Numbered from the stretch's first letter, positions 31,595 to 40,786 are shown. The stretch: DNA of 64,000 nucleotides from VRUE01 sp963699225 (GCA_963699225.1 OY969423.1:2604001-2668000); one strand, 5' to 3'. Program-made: numbers and translations. The notes: generated from the sequence alone by a model not told the origin.

Positions 31595-33424
31595 TTAGCC
31601 GCCCCGGCTGCCTGAGCGCGCGGCCTTCTGGCGTTTCAGCTTGTCGAGTTCGACCTTGCGCAGGCGCACCGACTCCGGCGTCACTTCGACGCACTCGTCC
31701 TCGCGCAGGAACTCGACCGCGGCTTCGAGGGAAAGGCGTGTGGGCGGCGCCATCCGCTCCAGCACGTCGGCGGCCGCGGCGCGCATGTTGGTCTGCTGCT
31801 TTTCCTTGGTGGCGTTGACGTCCATGTCCTCGGCGCGGGCGTTCTCGCCGATGATCATGCCCTCGTAGACCTCCTCGCCGGGGCCGATGAAGAGCGTGCC
31901 GCGATCCTGGATGCCGATCAGGGCGTAGCCGGCGCTCTTGCCGCGGCGGTCGGCGACGATCGAGCCGGTCGGGCGCAGGCGCAGCTCGCCCGCCCAGCGC
32001 CCCCAGTCCTCGAAGACATGGTGCATGACACCGGTGCCGCGGGTCTCGGTGAGGAACTCGGTGCGGAAGCCGATCAGACCGCGGGCCGGCACCAGGTATT
32101 CCATCCGCACCCAGCCGGTGTCGTGGTTGGCCATCTGCTCGAGGCGGCCCTTACGACCCGCCAGCAGCTGGGTAATCGTGCCGACATGCTCCTCGGGGGC
32201 ATCGATCGAAAGTCTCTCGATCGGCTCGTGCAACTTGCCGTCGATCTCCTGTGTCAGCACGCGGGGCTGCCCAGCGGTCAACTCGAACCCCTCGCGCCGC
32301 ATCAGCTCCAGCAGGATGACCAGCTGCAGCTCGCCGCGGCCCTGCACCTCCCAGGCATCGGGGCGCTCGGTGTCGTTGACTCGGATCGAGACGTTGCCGA
32401 CCAGCTCGGCGTCGAGCCGGTCGCGGACCTGGCGGGCGGTCAGCTTGCTGCCCTCGGTGCCGGCGAGGGGTGAGGTGTTGATCCCGAGCACGATCGAGAG
32501 CGAGGGCTCATCGACGGTGATCACCGGCAGCGGCCGCGGGTCAGCGGGGTCGGCGAGCGTCTCGCCGATCGTGATCTCTTCCATCCCGGCGACGGCGATG
32601 ATCTCACCCGGCCCCGCCTCCTCGGCGGGGACCCGCTCCAGCGCCTCGGTGATGTAGAGCTCGGAGACAGTCGCGCGCTCGACCGTGCCATCGGCTCGGC
32701 ACCAGGCGACCTGCTGGCCGGAGCGGATCGTGCCGTTGTGGACGCGGCAAAGCGCCAGCCGGCCGACGTAGGGGGAGGCGTCGAGGTTGGTCACGTGCGC
32801 CTGCAGTGGGTGGTCGGGGTCGTACTCGGGGGCCGGGATCTTCGCCAGCATCAGGTCCATCAGCGGCGAGAGGTCGCTGCCCTCGACGCCCTCCTCGAGC
32901 GCCGCCCAGCCCGCCTTGGCGTTGGTGTAGACGATCGGGAAGTCGATCTGCTCGGAGTCGGCGTCGAGATCGAGGAAGAGCTCGTAGACCTCGTCGACGA
33001 CCTCGCCGATGCGGGCATCGGGGCGGTCGACCTTGTTGACGACGAGGATCACCGGCAGCTTTGCCTCCAGGGCCTTGCGCAGGACGAAGCGCGTCTGGGG
33101 GAGCGGGCCCTCGGATGCGTCGACCAAGAGCAGCACGCCGTCGACCATCGTCAGTCCGCGCTCGACCTCGCCGCCGAAATCGGCGTGGCCGGGGGTGTCG
33201 ACGATGTTGAGCTTGACGTCGTTGTAGTTGACGGCCGTGTTCTTGGCGAGGATCGTGATGCCCTTCTCTCGCTCGAGGTCCATCGAGTCCATCACTCGCT
33301 CGGCCACGTCCTGGCCCTTGCGGAAGGCGCCGGACTGCCAGAGCATCGCGTCGACCAGCGTCGTCTTGCCGTGGTCGACGTGGGCGACGATCGCGATATT
33401 TCTCAGGTCGTTTCGAGTGGTCAT
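31595..33424 (-). CDS. typA: Ribosome-associated GTPase TypA/BipA
   Basis: 609 residues, the family's usual length. GTPase motifs: G1 AHVDHGKTT, G2 EREKGITI, G3 DTPGHADFGGEVERG, G4 NKVDR. The C-terminal domains II, III, V and the BipA-specific domain are present (YLVPARGLIGFRTEFLT, GVMHHVFEDW). TypA binds the 70S ribosome and acts on assembly or translation under stress, often in cold. Interestingly, a cold-shock protein gene lies next to it on the same strand. Confidence 0.97.
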   Translation of the reverse strand: MTTRNDLRNIAIVAHVDHGKTTLVDAMLWQSGAFRKGQDVAERVMDSMDLEREKGITILAKNTAVNYNDVKLNIVDTPGHADFGGEVERGLTMVDGVLLLVDASEGPLPQTRFVLRKALEAKLPVILVVNKVDRPDARIGEVVDEVYELFLDLDADSEQIDFPIVYTNAKAGWAALEEGVEGSDLSPLMDLMLAKIPAPEYDPDHPLQAHVTNLDASPYVGRLALCRVHNGTIRSGQQVAWCRADGTVERATVSELYITEALERVPAEEAGPGEIIAVAGMEEITIGETLADPADPRPLPVITVDEPSLSIVLGINTSPLAGTEGSKLTARQVRDRLDAELVGNVSIRVNDTERPDAWEVQGRGELQLVILLELMRREGFELTAGQPRVLTQEIDGKLHEPIERLSIDAPEEHVGTITQLLAGRKGRLEQMANHDTGWVRMEYLVPARGLIGFRTEFLTETRGTGVMHHVFEDWGRWAGELRLRPTGSIVADRRGKSAGYALIGIQDRGTLFIGPGEEVYEGMIIGENARAEDMDVNATKEKQQTNMRAAAADVLERMAPPTRLSLEAAVEFLREDECVEVTPESVRLRKVELDKLKRQKAARSGSRGG

Positions 33425-33483
33425 GAAGAGGGAAGAGGTGGGGAGGTGCAGTGCACGATTTGTAATTGCCTGAATCTCGTGAC

Positions 33484-33515
33484 AAAAACGGGGCCCGCCT
33501 TGCGGCGGGCCCCGT
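33484..33515 (-). terminator. Strong hairpin terminator for the cold-shock gene
   Basis: A 12-base-pair GC stem (33488-33499 with 33504-33515) with a 4-base loop, followed on the minus strand by a run of five T. It ends transcription from the cold-shock gene before typA. Confidence 0.85.
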
Positions 33516-33538
33516 AACTGCTCAAGTTCGGAACGCGA

Positions 33539-33745
33539 CTACGAGGTCTGCTGAACGCTCGCCGCGGCCGGGCCCTTGGGGCCTTCCTCGGACTCGTAGG
33601 TCACCTTGGCGCCCTCCGCAAGGGACTTGAAGCCCTCACCGAGGATGGCGCTGTGATGGACGAAGACGTCCTTAGAGCCGTCATCGGGAGTGATGAACCC
33701 GTAGCCCTTGTCGTCGCTGAACCACTTGACTGTTCCAGTCGGCAT
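33539..33745 (-). CDS. Cold-shock protein (CspA family)
   Basis: 68 residues, with the RNA-binding motifs GTVKWFSDDKGYGFI and VFVHHSAI (RNP1 and RNP2) of a single cold-shock domain. It binds single-stranded RNA and DNA as an RNA chaperone. A GC-rich terminator lies 23 bases after it. Cold-shock genes usually carry a long leader; about 190 bases separate it from the divergent subtilase gene. Confidence 0.97.
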   Translation of the reverse strand: MPTGTVKWFSDDKGYGFITPDDGSKDVFVHHSAILGEGFKSLAEGAKVTYESEEGPKGPAAASVQQTS

Positions 33746-33935
33746 TTATTGCCTCCACTTGTTGTGCTGCGAACGCGGAGGCTTCGGTAAAGCAACGACG
33801 CGAGCGCTAGACACGACTTTTTGCCGGATATCAATCCGACCTAACGCGGGGACCGTAGCAGGGATCAAGCGGCAAGCGCGGCGCTCGGATCGCCGTCCAG
33901 GCGTGTTTGAGGAAGCAAGGAGACCAGTCGATACG

Positions 33936-36299
33936 GTGAACCAGATGATGCGCATGCTCAGCCCCCATGGCAAGGTGGGCGGCCTTTTGATCCTGCTCTT
34001 GGCGATCGCGGTCATCGCGCTGCCTGCCTCGGCGGTGGCGAGCCGCGCCACTGGGAAGCTCTCACCGCGTCTCGCAGCGCTTGCTTCTCCTTCCTTGAGC
34101 GCCGCCGCGCCGGCGCTGCAGGCCAAGGCGCTTTCGCTCGCCCCGGAAGGGCCGGCCAGCCTGGCCCGAAGGGGACGCCGGGTCCTCGTCTACGTACGCT
34201 ACGCCCGTGGTGCCTTGGCGGCGCGCGAAGACCTGAACGCCGTCGGGGCACAGGTTCTCGATGCCAGCGGCCGCTACCAGACGGTTACCGCGGCGGTCAT
34301 GCCTTCGCAATTGCACGCGGTGGCGCGCCTGCAGGGCGTTGCCGGGGTCACGCCTGTGCTCGCGCCGATGACCGCGGCGGCGACCTGTCCCTCCGGTGCG
34401 ATCGTCTCGGAGGGCGACACCCAGTTGAAAGCTCAGGCGGCTCGCGAAGCGAACAGCGTCGATGGCAGCGGGGTCACCGTCGGCATTCTCTCGGACTCCT
34501 TCAACCAGGCGACCGAAGCAGCAGACGGCAGCGGCAAACCGATCGCAACCAAAGCGGCCGATGACGTCAAAAGCGCCGATCTCCCCGGCGCCGCCAACGA
34601 ATGCGGGACAACCACGCCGGTGCTCGTGCTCAAAAGCGAGAAAAACGCGGCCGAAGCCTCGGACGAGGGAAGGGCGATGGCGCAGATCGTCCATGACCTG
34701 GCGCCGGCGGCACATATCGACTTCGCCTCTGCCTTCAACGGCGAACTCGCCTTTGCCAAAGGCATCAAGGAACTGGCGACGGCCGGCGCCAAGGTCATCG
34801 CCGACGACGTCTTCTACTTCGAAGAGCCCTTCTTCCAGGACGGTCCGGTGGCGGTTGCCGTCAACGAAGTCGTCGAAGGCGGCGTGACCTACTTCTCGGC
34901 GGCGGGGAATGACAACCTGCTCGACGCAAGCGGCGAACACGACATCGCCTCCTGGGAAACGCCCACCTACCGCGACTCCGGCTCCTGCCCCCCAGCGGTC
35001 GAGGCGAGGGCGGGCGCCAACGGCTTCCACTGCCTCGACTTCAGCCCAGATTCTGAAAAAGCCGACCGGACCTTTGGCATCAAAGTGAAACCTGGGTCGG
35101 AACTTACAATCGACCTGCAGTGGGATGAACCCTGGAACGGCGTCGCCACCGATCTCGACGCCTACCTGCTCAACGCCAGTGGCTTCCTCGTCCAGGAATC
35201 CCGCGAAGCCAACGTCGAAACGACCCAGATGCCGGTCGAGGTGCTGAGCTGGACCAACGAAAGCGGCGCCAGCAAAACCATGCAGCTCGTCGTCAACCGC
35301 GCCCTGGGCGAAGCCGCACCGCGGGTCAAGTTGGCGCTATTGGAGAACGGCAGTGGGGTGGAAGCCACCGAGTACCCCCGCTCGAGCGGGAAAGACGTGG
35401 TCGGGCCGACGATCTTCGGCCACAGCGGCTCGGCCAGCGCGATCTCAGTCGCGGCTGCGCCCTACGACTCCGACTCCGAGCCAGAGCCGTACTCCTCGCG
35501 AGGACCCGTCATCCACGGTTTCGGCCCGGTCGAAGGGACTGCGCCCGCTGCGCCGCTCGGTCCCCCCGAGGAAGTCATCAGCAAGCCCGACCTGACCGCG
35601 ACCGACTGCGGCAAGACGACCTTCTTCGCCATCTTCGAATCGCCCTTCTGGCGATTTTGTGGAACCTCAGCCGCCGCTCCCCACGCCGCCGCGGTGGCGG
35701 CGCTGATGCTCGACGCCAAAGCGGCGGCGGGACCTGAAGCGGTGCGGGCCGCCCTGGAAGGAAGTGCCGTGTCGGTTGGCAGCTTCGGCTCGTGCGCGGT
35801 GGGCGCCGGCCTGGTTGAAGCGGTAGGCGCAGTTGAAGAGGTGCTCGCTGGTACCGGCGAAAGCGCAACCGCGTGCGAACCGCCCACGTCCGAAGTCGAA
35901 CCCGATGAAGCGGCGGCGCCCGGGGACTGGGGCAGCGAAGTGCCGCCACCCACACCGGTTCCTCCGACCACGACGGTGACCCCGCTTCCCCCCGTGGTCG
36001 AAGAAGAAGAAGAAACGAAACGTGTGCCCAATCCCCGCACCTTCTTCCTGCAGAGGCCGAGCAAGGTCATCCGTACGCACCGCCATCAAGCCAAGGCCGT
36101 TTTCCGCTTCGGCTCGAACGAGAGTGAAGTCTCCTTCGTCTGCCGCGTCGACGGCAGCTTCTTCCGCCCCTGTCCGGCGCGGCTGGCGCGCCAGTTCGCG
36201 CTTGGCTGGCACGTGATCAAGGTGGCGGCGCTTGGCGCGGCGGGCAGGGGCGACAAGACGCCCGCCAGCTACAGCTTCAAGGTCAAAAAAGTCCGCTGA
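33936..36299 (+). CDS. Secreted subtilase-fold protein with altered catalytic triad
   Basis: About 787 residues from a GTG at 33936 (AAGGAGA 12 bases upstream). Signal peptide of about 35 residues ending ALPASAVA. A subtilisin-type core follows: Asp in GVTVGILSDSFNQ, the oxyanion Asn in YFSAAGNDN, and Ser in GTSAAAPHAAAVAALM. At the place of the catalytic His the sequence reads DEGRAMAQIVHDLAP where a normal subtilase has HGTxVAGI, so His appears replaced by Glu, as in sedolisins. A beta-rich insert (residues 330-450) and a Pro-rich linker precede a C-terminal Ig-like module (FRFGSNESEVSFVCRVDGSF). Activity is uncertain. Glu is mainly GAA. Confidence 0.78.
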   Translation: MNQMMRMLSPHGKVGGLLILLLAIAVIALPASAVASRATGKLSPRLAALASPSLSAAAPALQAKALSLAPEGPASLARRGRRVLVYVRYARGALAAREDLNAVGAQVLDASGRYQTVTAAVMPSQLHAVARLQGVAGVTPVLAPMTAAATCPSGAIVSEGDTQLKAQAAREANSVDGSGVTVGILSDSFNQATEAADGSGKPIATKAADDVKSADLPGAANECGTTTPVLVLKSEKNAAEASDEGRAMAQIVHDLAPAAHIDFASAFNGELAFAKGIKELATAGAKVIADDVFYFEEPFFQDGPVAVAVNEVVEGGVTYFSAAGNDNLLDASGEHDIASWETPTYRDSGSCPPAVEARAGANGFHCLDFSPDSEKADRTFGIKVKPGSELTIDLQWDEPWNGVATDLDAYLLNASGFLVQESREANVETTQMPVEVLSWTNESGASKTMQLVVNRALGEAAPRVKLALLENGSGVEATEYPRSSGKDVVGPTIFGHSGSASAISVAAAPYDSDSEPEPYSSRGPVIHGFGPVEGTAPAAPLGPPEEVISKPDLTATDCGKTTFFAIFESPFWRFCGTSAAAPHAAAVAALMLDAKAAAGPEAVRAALEGSAVSVGSFGSCAVGAGLVEAVGAVEEVLAGTGESATACEPPTSEVEPDEAAAPGDWGSEVPPPTPVPPTTTVTPLPPVVEEEEETKRVPNPRTFFLQRPSKVIRTHRHQAKAVFRFGSNESEVSFVCRVDGSFFRPCPARLARQFALGWHVIKVAALGAAGRGDKTPASYSFKVKKVR

Positions 36300-36879
36300 G
36301 CAGGTCCAGCTGGGTGCCGAAGTAGACCGAGATCGCGGTGATCGGCAGGTAGCCGACCGCGGTCGTCCAGGTGAAGCGCCAGACCGGCACCCGCGCCGCG
36401 CCGGCGGCGTAACAGACGATGCTGAAGGGAAAGATCGGGATCAGCCTGGCCGCGATCAGCGCCTTGGCGCCACCACGCTCGATCCGCGCCTCGATTCGCT
36501 CGAATCGCTCTGAGCCGAACCAGCGGTCGAGCAGCGGCCGCGCCACCGAGCGGCCGACGAAGAAACAGGCGAGGCCGGAGAGCACCCAGCCGAACATCAT
36601 CAGCGCCAGGGCGGGAAGGAAGCCGTAGGCGAGGCCGGCGGCAGCGTCGACGATCTCGGCCGGGTAGAAGACGACGGCGTGGATCAGGGTCAGGACGAGG
36701 ATCAGCAGCGGCCCGGCGACGCCGAGGCTGGCGATCTCGCTCTGGACCTTGTCGGTTTCCCCGTGGATCGCCGCCAGGGCGGCTTCGTGCAGCTCTGGGA
36801 TCGCAAAGACCAGGCTGGCAAGCAGGGCCACTCCCGCCAGGGTGATGCCGATCTCCGCCAGGGGAGGGCGGCTATCCAC
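36283..36879 (-). CDS. TVP38/TMEM64 (DedA-superfamily) membrane protein
   Basis: 198 residues, GTG start, with about five hydrophobic segments. The family core is visible: HAVVFYPAEIVDAAAGLAYG and ARLIPIFPFSIVCYAAGAAR (PF09335). Such proteins act as lipid scramblases or transporters. Its 3' end overlaps that of the convergent subtilase by 17 bases, and its start overlaps the recD2 stop by eight bases. Confidence 0.82.
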   Translation of the reverse strand: MDSRPPLAEIGITLAGVALLASLVFAIPELHEAALAAIHGETDKVQSEIASLGVAGPLLILVLTLIHAVVFYPAEIVDAAAGLAYGFLPALALMMFGWVLSGLACFFVGRSVARPLLDRWFGSERFERIEARIERGGAKALIAARLIPIFPFSIVCYAAGAARVPVWRFTWTTAVGYLPITAISVYFGTQLDLLSGLF

Positions 36880-39010
36880 GCAGGCGCTCGGCCAATCCGG
36901 AGTGGCGGCCGCCGCCGTCGCCGCGGCGGACCGCGGCGCCCAGCACGGCGCGGTCGCCGATCAGCACGCAGCTGCTGCGGGCGCGGGTGATCGCCGTGTA
37001 GAGCAGCGGCCGGCTCAGCATCCGCGAGTGCGAGCGGTGGCAGACGCCAACCACGACCGGGACCTCGCAGCCCTGCGCCTTGTGGACCGAGATCGCGTAG
37101 GCGAGCCGCAGGGTGGCGGTCTCTCCATAGGGGATCGTCAGCGAGTCGCCCTCGTCGGTGTCGACGAGGATCTCTTCCGCGTCGGGGTCGTCGGCGCAGA
37201 GGAAGACGATCGAGCCGTTCATCAGGCCCAGCTCGTGCGAGTTGCGCGTCTGGATCAGCCGGTCGCCGACCCGGAAGCGGTCGCTGACGGCGCGCTTGCC
37301 GTCGGGGTTCAGCTCCGCCTGCAGGCGCTCGTTGAGGGCATCGATTCCCACGGCACCCCGGTACATCGGCGCCAGTACCTGTACCTCGCGGATCGGGTCG
37401 ACGCCGAAACGCTTCGGCGCCCGCTCGGCGACCACCTCGACGACCGCTTCCAGGGCGCGCTCGGGATTGGTCCGCTCGATGAAGAAGAAGTCGTGGTCTT
37501 GGTCCTCGCCCGGCTCGAGATGCGGTTCCCGACCCTGGTTGATCTCGTGGGCAGCGGTGGTGATCATCGAGCGCGCCGCCTGGCGGAAGATCTGGGTGAG
37601 GCGGACAACGGGGGCGACGCCCGACTCGATCAAGTCCTCGAACGGCTTGCCGGCGCCGATTGGCGGCAGCTGGTCGGCGTCGCCGACGAAGACGACGTGG
37701 GTCGACTCCGCCAGGCCGTCGAGCAGGACCTCGATCAGGCGCAGGTTGAGCATCGAGGACTCGTCGACGATCACCAGGTCGACCGGCAGCGGGTGGCCCG
37801 GCTTGAAGGCCGGCTCGCGACCCGGGCTCCACTCGAGCAGGCGGTGGATCGTCTGCGCCGAGTGGCCGGTCGCCTCCTCGAGTCGGCGGGCGGCGCGGCC
37901 CGTGGGGGCGCAGAGCGCGATCCGCAGGTGCGCGGCTTCGGCCTCTTCGACGATCGCCCGCGTGCAGGCGGTCTTGCCGACGCCGGGGCCGCCGGTCAGC
38001 ACCGAGATGCGGGCGCCGAAGGCGCCGCGCACGGCCGACCACTGCTCGTCGGTCAGCTCGGTCTCGGCCTCGTCGCGGACTGGCGCCTCGCCGGGGTCGT
38101 AGTCGAGGTGGGCGGGGGCAGCGCAGCGCAGCGCCAGGGTCTGGGCGACCGCCAGCTCGCTGGCGTGGGTGAGCCGGCGGTAGAGGCGGCCCTCGTCGCC
38201 GATCAGACCGTCGGCTTCGCAGAGCACCTCGGGATCCGGCGAGAGGCCAAGCAGCTTGGATGTGCGAGCGGTGAGCTCGGTGAGCGGCAGGTAGCTGTTG
38301 CCCTGCTGCTCCGCCTCGCCGAGGGCATAGACAGCTGCCGCTTGAGCGCGGCGGCTCGACTCCGGTGGAACGTCAGCGGCGAGGGCGATCTTGTCGGCGC
38401 GGACGAAGCCGACCCCGTCGACCTCGGTCAGCCGGTAGGGGTCCTCGTGCAGGATCGCCATCGAGCTCTCGCCGAAGCGAGCGTGAATAGGTGCCGCCAG
38501 GTGCGCCAGTCCGTGAGGGGCGAGTTGCACGTGCAGCTCGCGCACCGCGCGGCTGGCGTGCCAGGATTCGGTCGCCGCCGCCGCCTGGTTGGCGCTGATC
38601 CCTCGCAGTGAGCTGAACACGCCCTGCGGATCCGCCGCGATCGCCCCCAGCACGCTCTCACCGTGCTCATCGACCAGGCGTTCGGCGCGGGCCGGGCCGA
38701 TGTGGCGCAGCGAGGTCAGGTAGGCGATCTGTCCCTCGCGGTCGGCTGGATCGAGCGGCAGGGCCCCTTGGGCTCGGAGCTGGCGGCCGTAGCGGGCGTG
38801 GGTCTGCCACTCGCCGCTGACTTCGGCGCGATCGCCGACACCGAGATGGGCGACCGGGCCGACCAGGGCAAAGCCCTCGCCCGACTCGGCGTCTTGGACC
38901 TCGAGCACCGCGTAGCCGTCATCCTCGGCGCTGAAAATGACGCCAAGTACCTCGACCGTGGCCGAGTGGGATGCCGCGTCGGCGTCAAAGAGGGTGGCGG
39001 TGCCGCTCAC
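36872..39010 (-). CDS. recD2: RecD2-type ATP-dependent DNA helicase
   Basis: 712 residues from a GTG. An N-terminal OB-like segment and helix-hairpin-helix repeat (LRHIGPARAERLVDEHG) precede a superfamily 1B helicase core: Walker A LTGGPGVGKTACTRA, Walker B VIVDESSMLN, motif III FVGDADQLPPIGAGK and the C-terminal SVHKAQGCEVPVVVGV. RecD2 proteins unwind DNA 5'-3' without RecBC and support repair and fork stability. No RecB or RecC partner is nearby, as expected of this type. Confidence 0.92.
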   Translation of the reverse strand: MSGTATLFDADAASHSATVEVLGVIFSAEDDGYAVLEVQDAESGEGFALVGPVAHLGVGDRAEVSGEWQTHARYGRQLRAQGALPLDPADREGQIAYLTSLRHIGPARAERLVDEHGESVLGAIAADPQGVFSSLRGISANQAAAATESWHASRAVRELHVQLAPHGLAHLAAPIHARFGESSMAILHEDPYRLTEVDGVGFVRADKIALAADVPPESSRRAQAAAVYALGEAEQQGNSYLPLTELTARTSKLLGLSPDPEVLCEADGLIGDEGRLYRRLTHASELAVAQTLALRCAAPAHLDYDPGEAPVRDEAETELTDEQWSAVRGAFGARISVLTGGPGVGKTACTRAIVEEAEAAHLRIALCAPTGRAARRLEEATGHSAQTIHRLLEWSPGREPAFKPGHPLPVDLVIVDESSMLNLRLIEVLLDGLAESTHVVFVGDADQLPPIGAGKPFEDLIESGVAPVVRLTQIFRQAARSMITTAAHEINQGREPHLEPGEDQDHDFFFIERTNPERALEAVVEVVAERAPKRFGVDPIREVQVLAPMYRGAVGIDALNERLQAELNPDGKRAVSDRFRVGDRLIQTRNSHELGLMNGSIVFLCADDPDAEEILVDTDEGDSLTIPYGETATLRLAYAISVHKAQGCEVPVVVGVCHRSHSRMLSRPLLYTAITRARSSCVLIGDRAVLGAAVRRGDGGGRHSGLAERLRG

Positions 39011-39035
39011 ACGACAAAGCTAGCCTGCGCTGAAG

Positions 39036-39221
39036 ATGGGCAATCGACCGAAAAAACACGGTCTCTGCGACAGCTGCGCGCACCAGCAGCTGGTGCCGAA
39101 TACGCGCGGGTCGGTCTTCTCGCTCTGCCGGCGCTCGCGCACCGACCCGCGCTACCCCCGCTATCCGCGGGTTCCCGTCGCCGCCTGTCCCGGCTACGAG
39201 CGGCGCCGGGAGGACGACTGA
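39036..39221 (+). CDS. Small Cys-containing protein, possible zinc knuckle
   Basis: 61 residues starting with MGNRPKKHGLCDSCAHQQLV. Four Cys (11, 14, 31 and 50) arranged as CxxC, then two spaced Cys, suit a zinc site. The basic residues and the Pro/Arg-rich middle (RTDPRYPRYPRVPV) suggest nucleic-acid contact. The gene lies just upstream of recD2 on the opposite strand. Protein family unknown; the reading could be chance but the Cys pattern and clean start favour a real gene. Confidence 0.5.
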   Translation: MGNRPKKHGLCDSCAHQQLVPNTRGSVFSLCRRSRTDPRYPRYPRVPVAACPGYERRREDD

Positions 39222-39232
39222 GCAAGCTCGGC

Positions 39233-39625
39233 TCAGCTGGCCATCGGGTCCGGTACGCCGAGCTTGGAGATTTCCGGTGCGTCGTAGGCGCCACCGGGAA
39301 CGCCGCCGATGATCAGAACGCGGACACCCTCATCGCCTGGCCAGACCTTGCGCTTGACGCCGGAGGCGACGCGGGCGATGTGCTCCGGGTCGAGCGGGAA
39401 GCGCTCGCCTGCGATCTCGATCTCGCCGCCGCCGCGCAGCGCCGTGAAGACCTCCTCCTGACCGTCCTCAGCGTGATCGTGCTCGGGGTAGTTCTCGAAG
39501 TTGGGGGGCAGGTCGATCACCTGGATGCCGAATGACTCGACCCCCAGTTCCGCCCGGACGCGCTTGAAGGCGCCGAGGTATACGGCCTCCATGTCGTCGA
39601 TCTTCTTAACCGCGTGTCCCGCCAT
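39233..39625 (-). CDS. Cupin-domain protein
   Basis: 130 residues from the ATG at 39625 with ribosome site AGGAGAG. The cupin motifs are EHDHAEDGQEEVFTALRGGG and a later short strand (FPLDPEHIARV), with metal-type His residues in motif 1; a second His lies in motif 2. Small cupins of this kind are binding proteins or isomerase/dioxygenase relatives. Divergent to a TetR regulator 90 bases away, whose operator lies between, so it may be the regulated target. Confidence 0.82.
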   Translation of the reverse strand: MAGHAVKKIDDMEAVYLGAFKRVRAELGVESFGIQVIDLPPNFENYPEHDHAEDGQEEVFTALRGGGEIEIAGERFPLDPEHIARVASGVKRKVWPGDEGVRVLIIGGVPGGAYDAPEISKLGVPDPMAS

Positions 39626-39682
39626 GGTTCTCTCTCCTCTGATTGGTAGTGCAGCTCTTGGCCGGCGCAGGGTAGCGAACAA

Positions 39683-39694
39683 ACGAACGTTCGT
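39683..39694. promoter_or_regulatory. Palindromic TetR-type operator, ACGAACGTTCGT
   Basis: A perfect 12-base palindrome between the divergent cupin and TetR starts (21 bases before the TetR GTG). Short AT-rich flanks, ACAAA and TTTTTTGT, extend partial symmetry. Position and form fit autoregulation. Confidence 0.6.
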
Positions 39695-39715
39695 GCTTTT
39701 TTGTACTCTGATCAG

Positions 39716-40330
39716 GTGACTGGAGCGAGCAATGCGACCCTGGAACGCGGGCGGGATGGCGGCAAGGGGGCCGAGACGCGGGCGATGATCCTGGCCTGGG
39801 CCCTCGATCTAGCCTCGGTCGACGGCCTCGAAGGCCTGACGATCGGTCGCCTCGCCGGTGAGCTCGAGATGAGCAAGAGCGGGGTCTTCGCCCACTTCGG
39901 CTCCAAGCAGGAGCTGCAGCTGGCGACCGTCGGCGCAGCAGCGAAGCGCTTTTGGGGGGCGGTGATCGAGCCGGCGCTGGAGGCGCCCGACGGGGCACCG
40001 CGACTGCGCGCGATTGCCGACGCCTACCTGGCGCACCTCGAGGACGACGACTACTACCCCGGCGGCTGCTTCTGGGCCGCTACCTCGGCCGAGTACGACG
40101 ACCGCCCTGGTCCTGTGCGCGAGGCGATCGCGGCTGCGCTTGACACTTGGCTCGGCGAGCTCGAGCGCCAGGCCCGGATCGCCGGATCGCCCGACCCCGG
40201 ACGCTTCGCCTTCGAGCTCTACTCGGTGGTGATGGGAGCCAACTCGCGCTTTCGCATGGGCGGCGACCCCGTCGTCTTCACCTACGCCAGCGACGCGATC
40301 GACCGCCTGCTAGCGGAGCTGCCCTCGTGA
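39716..40330 (+). CDS. TetR-family transcriptional regulator
   Basis: 204 residues from the GTG at 39716. The HTH is clear: GLTIGRLAGELEMSKSGVFA followed by HFGSKQELQLATV. The ligand domain resembles the TetR_C group whose core is DAYLAHLEDDDYYPGGCFWA. It has an inverted repeat directly upstream and is divergent to the cupin gene. A SnoaL-like gene overlaps its stop by GTGA, so a TetR/SnoaL pair is translated together. Confidence 0.88.
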   Translation: MTGASNATLERGRDGGKGAETRAMILAWALDLASVDGLEGLTIGRLAGELEMSKSGVFAHFGSKQELQLATVGAAAKRFWGAVIEPALEAPDGAPRLRAIADAYLAHLEDDDYYPGGCFWAATSAEYDDRPGPVREAIAAALDTWLGELERQARIAGSPDPGRFAFELYSVVMGANSRFRMGGDPVVFTYASDAIDRLLAELPS

Positions 40331-40779
40331 GCGCCGAGCAGCTCGGCGACGAGTCTGCCGCGGCCGACTTCGCGGCGCGCTTCGCCGACTACTGGCGCGC
40401 GCCGACGCCGGAGCGGCTCAGCCTGGTGCTTGCTGACCGGGTTCGCCTCGTCGCGCCGATGACGCCGGTAACCGAGACGCTTGCCGAAGGCAAGCGGGCC
40501 TTCGCGGGCCTGTTTGAGCTGATCCCGGATCTGACCGGTGAGGTGCATCGCTGGGGCGCCACCGTCGATGGCGTGCTGATCGAGTTCACCCTCAGCGGCA
40601 CGGCCGGCGGCAAGCCGATCTCCTGGCACGCGGTCGATCGCTTCGTGATCGGCGAGGACGGTCTCGCCAGCGAACGGGTCAGTTACTTCGACTCGATGCC
40701 GATCGCCCTCGCGGCGCTGACGCGGCCGCGCGGCTGGCCAGCTTTCCTACGCAGCCGCCTCGCCCAACTGCGCGGGTAG
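40327..40779 (+). CDS. SnoaL-like/NTF2-fold protein
   Basis: 150 residues from a GTG overlapping the TetR stop. The NTF2/SnoaL fold shows as RFADYWRAPTPERLSLVLAD, VHRWGATVDGVLIEFTLSG and a C-terminal strand, ASERVSYFDSMPIALAAL. These are small aldol-condensation, isomerase or ligand-binding folds; the active residues vary and cannot be inferred here. Operon position suggests the TetR signal is related to its substrate. Confidence 0.75.
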   Translation: MSAEQLGDESAAADFAARFADYWRAPTPERLSLVLADRVRLVAPMTPVTETLAEGKRAFAGLFELIPDLTGEVHRWGATVDGVLIEFTLSGTAGGKPISWHAVDRFVIGEDGLASERVSYFDSMPIALAALTRPRGWPAFLRSRLAQLRG

Positions 40780-40786
40780 GGCGCGC

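Noticed and set aside
36749..38611. Long open frame of 620 codons on the plus strand opposite recD2
   Set aside because: Shadow of the helicase gene; composition is biased and the helicase motifs are clear on the minus strand.
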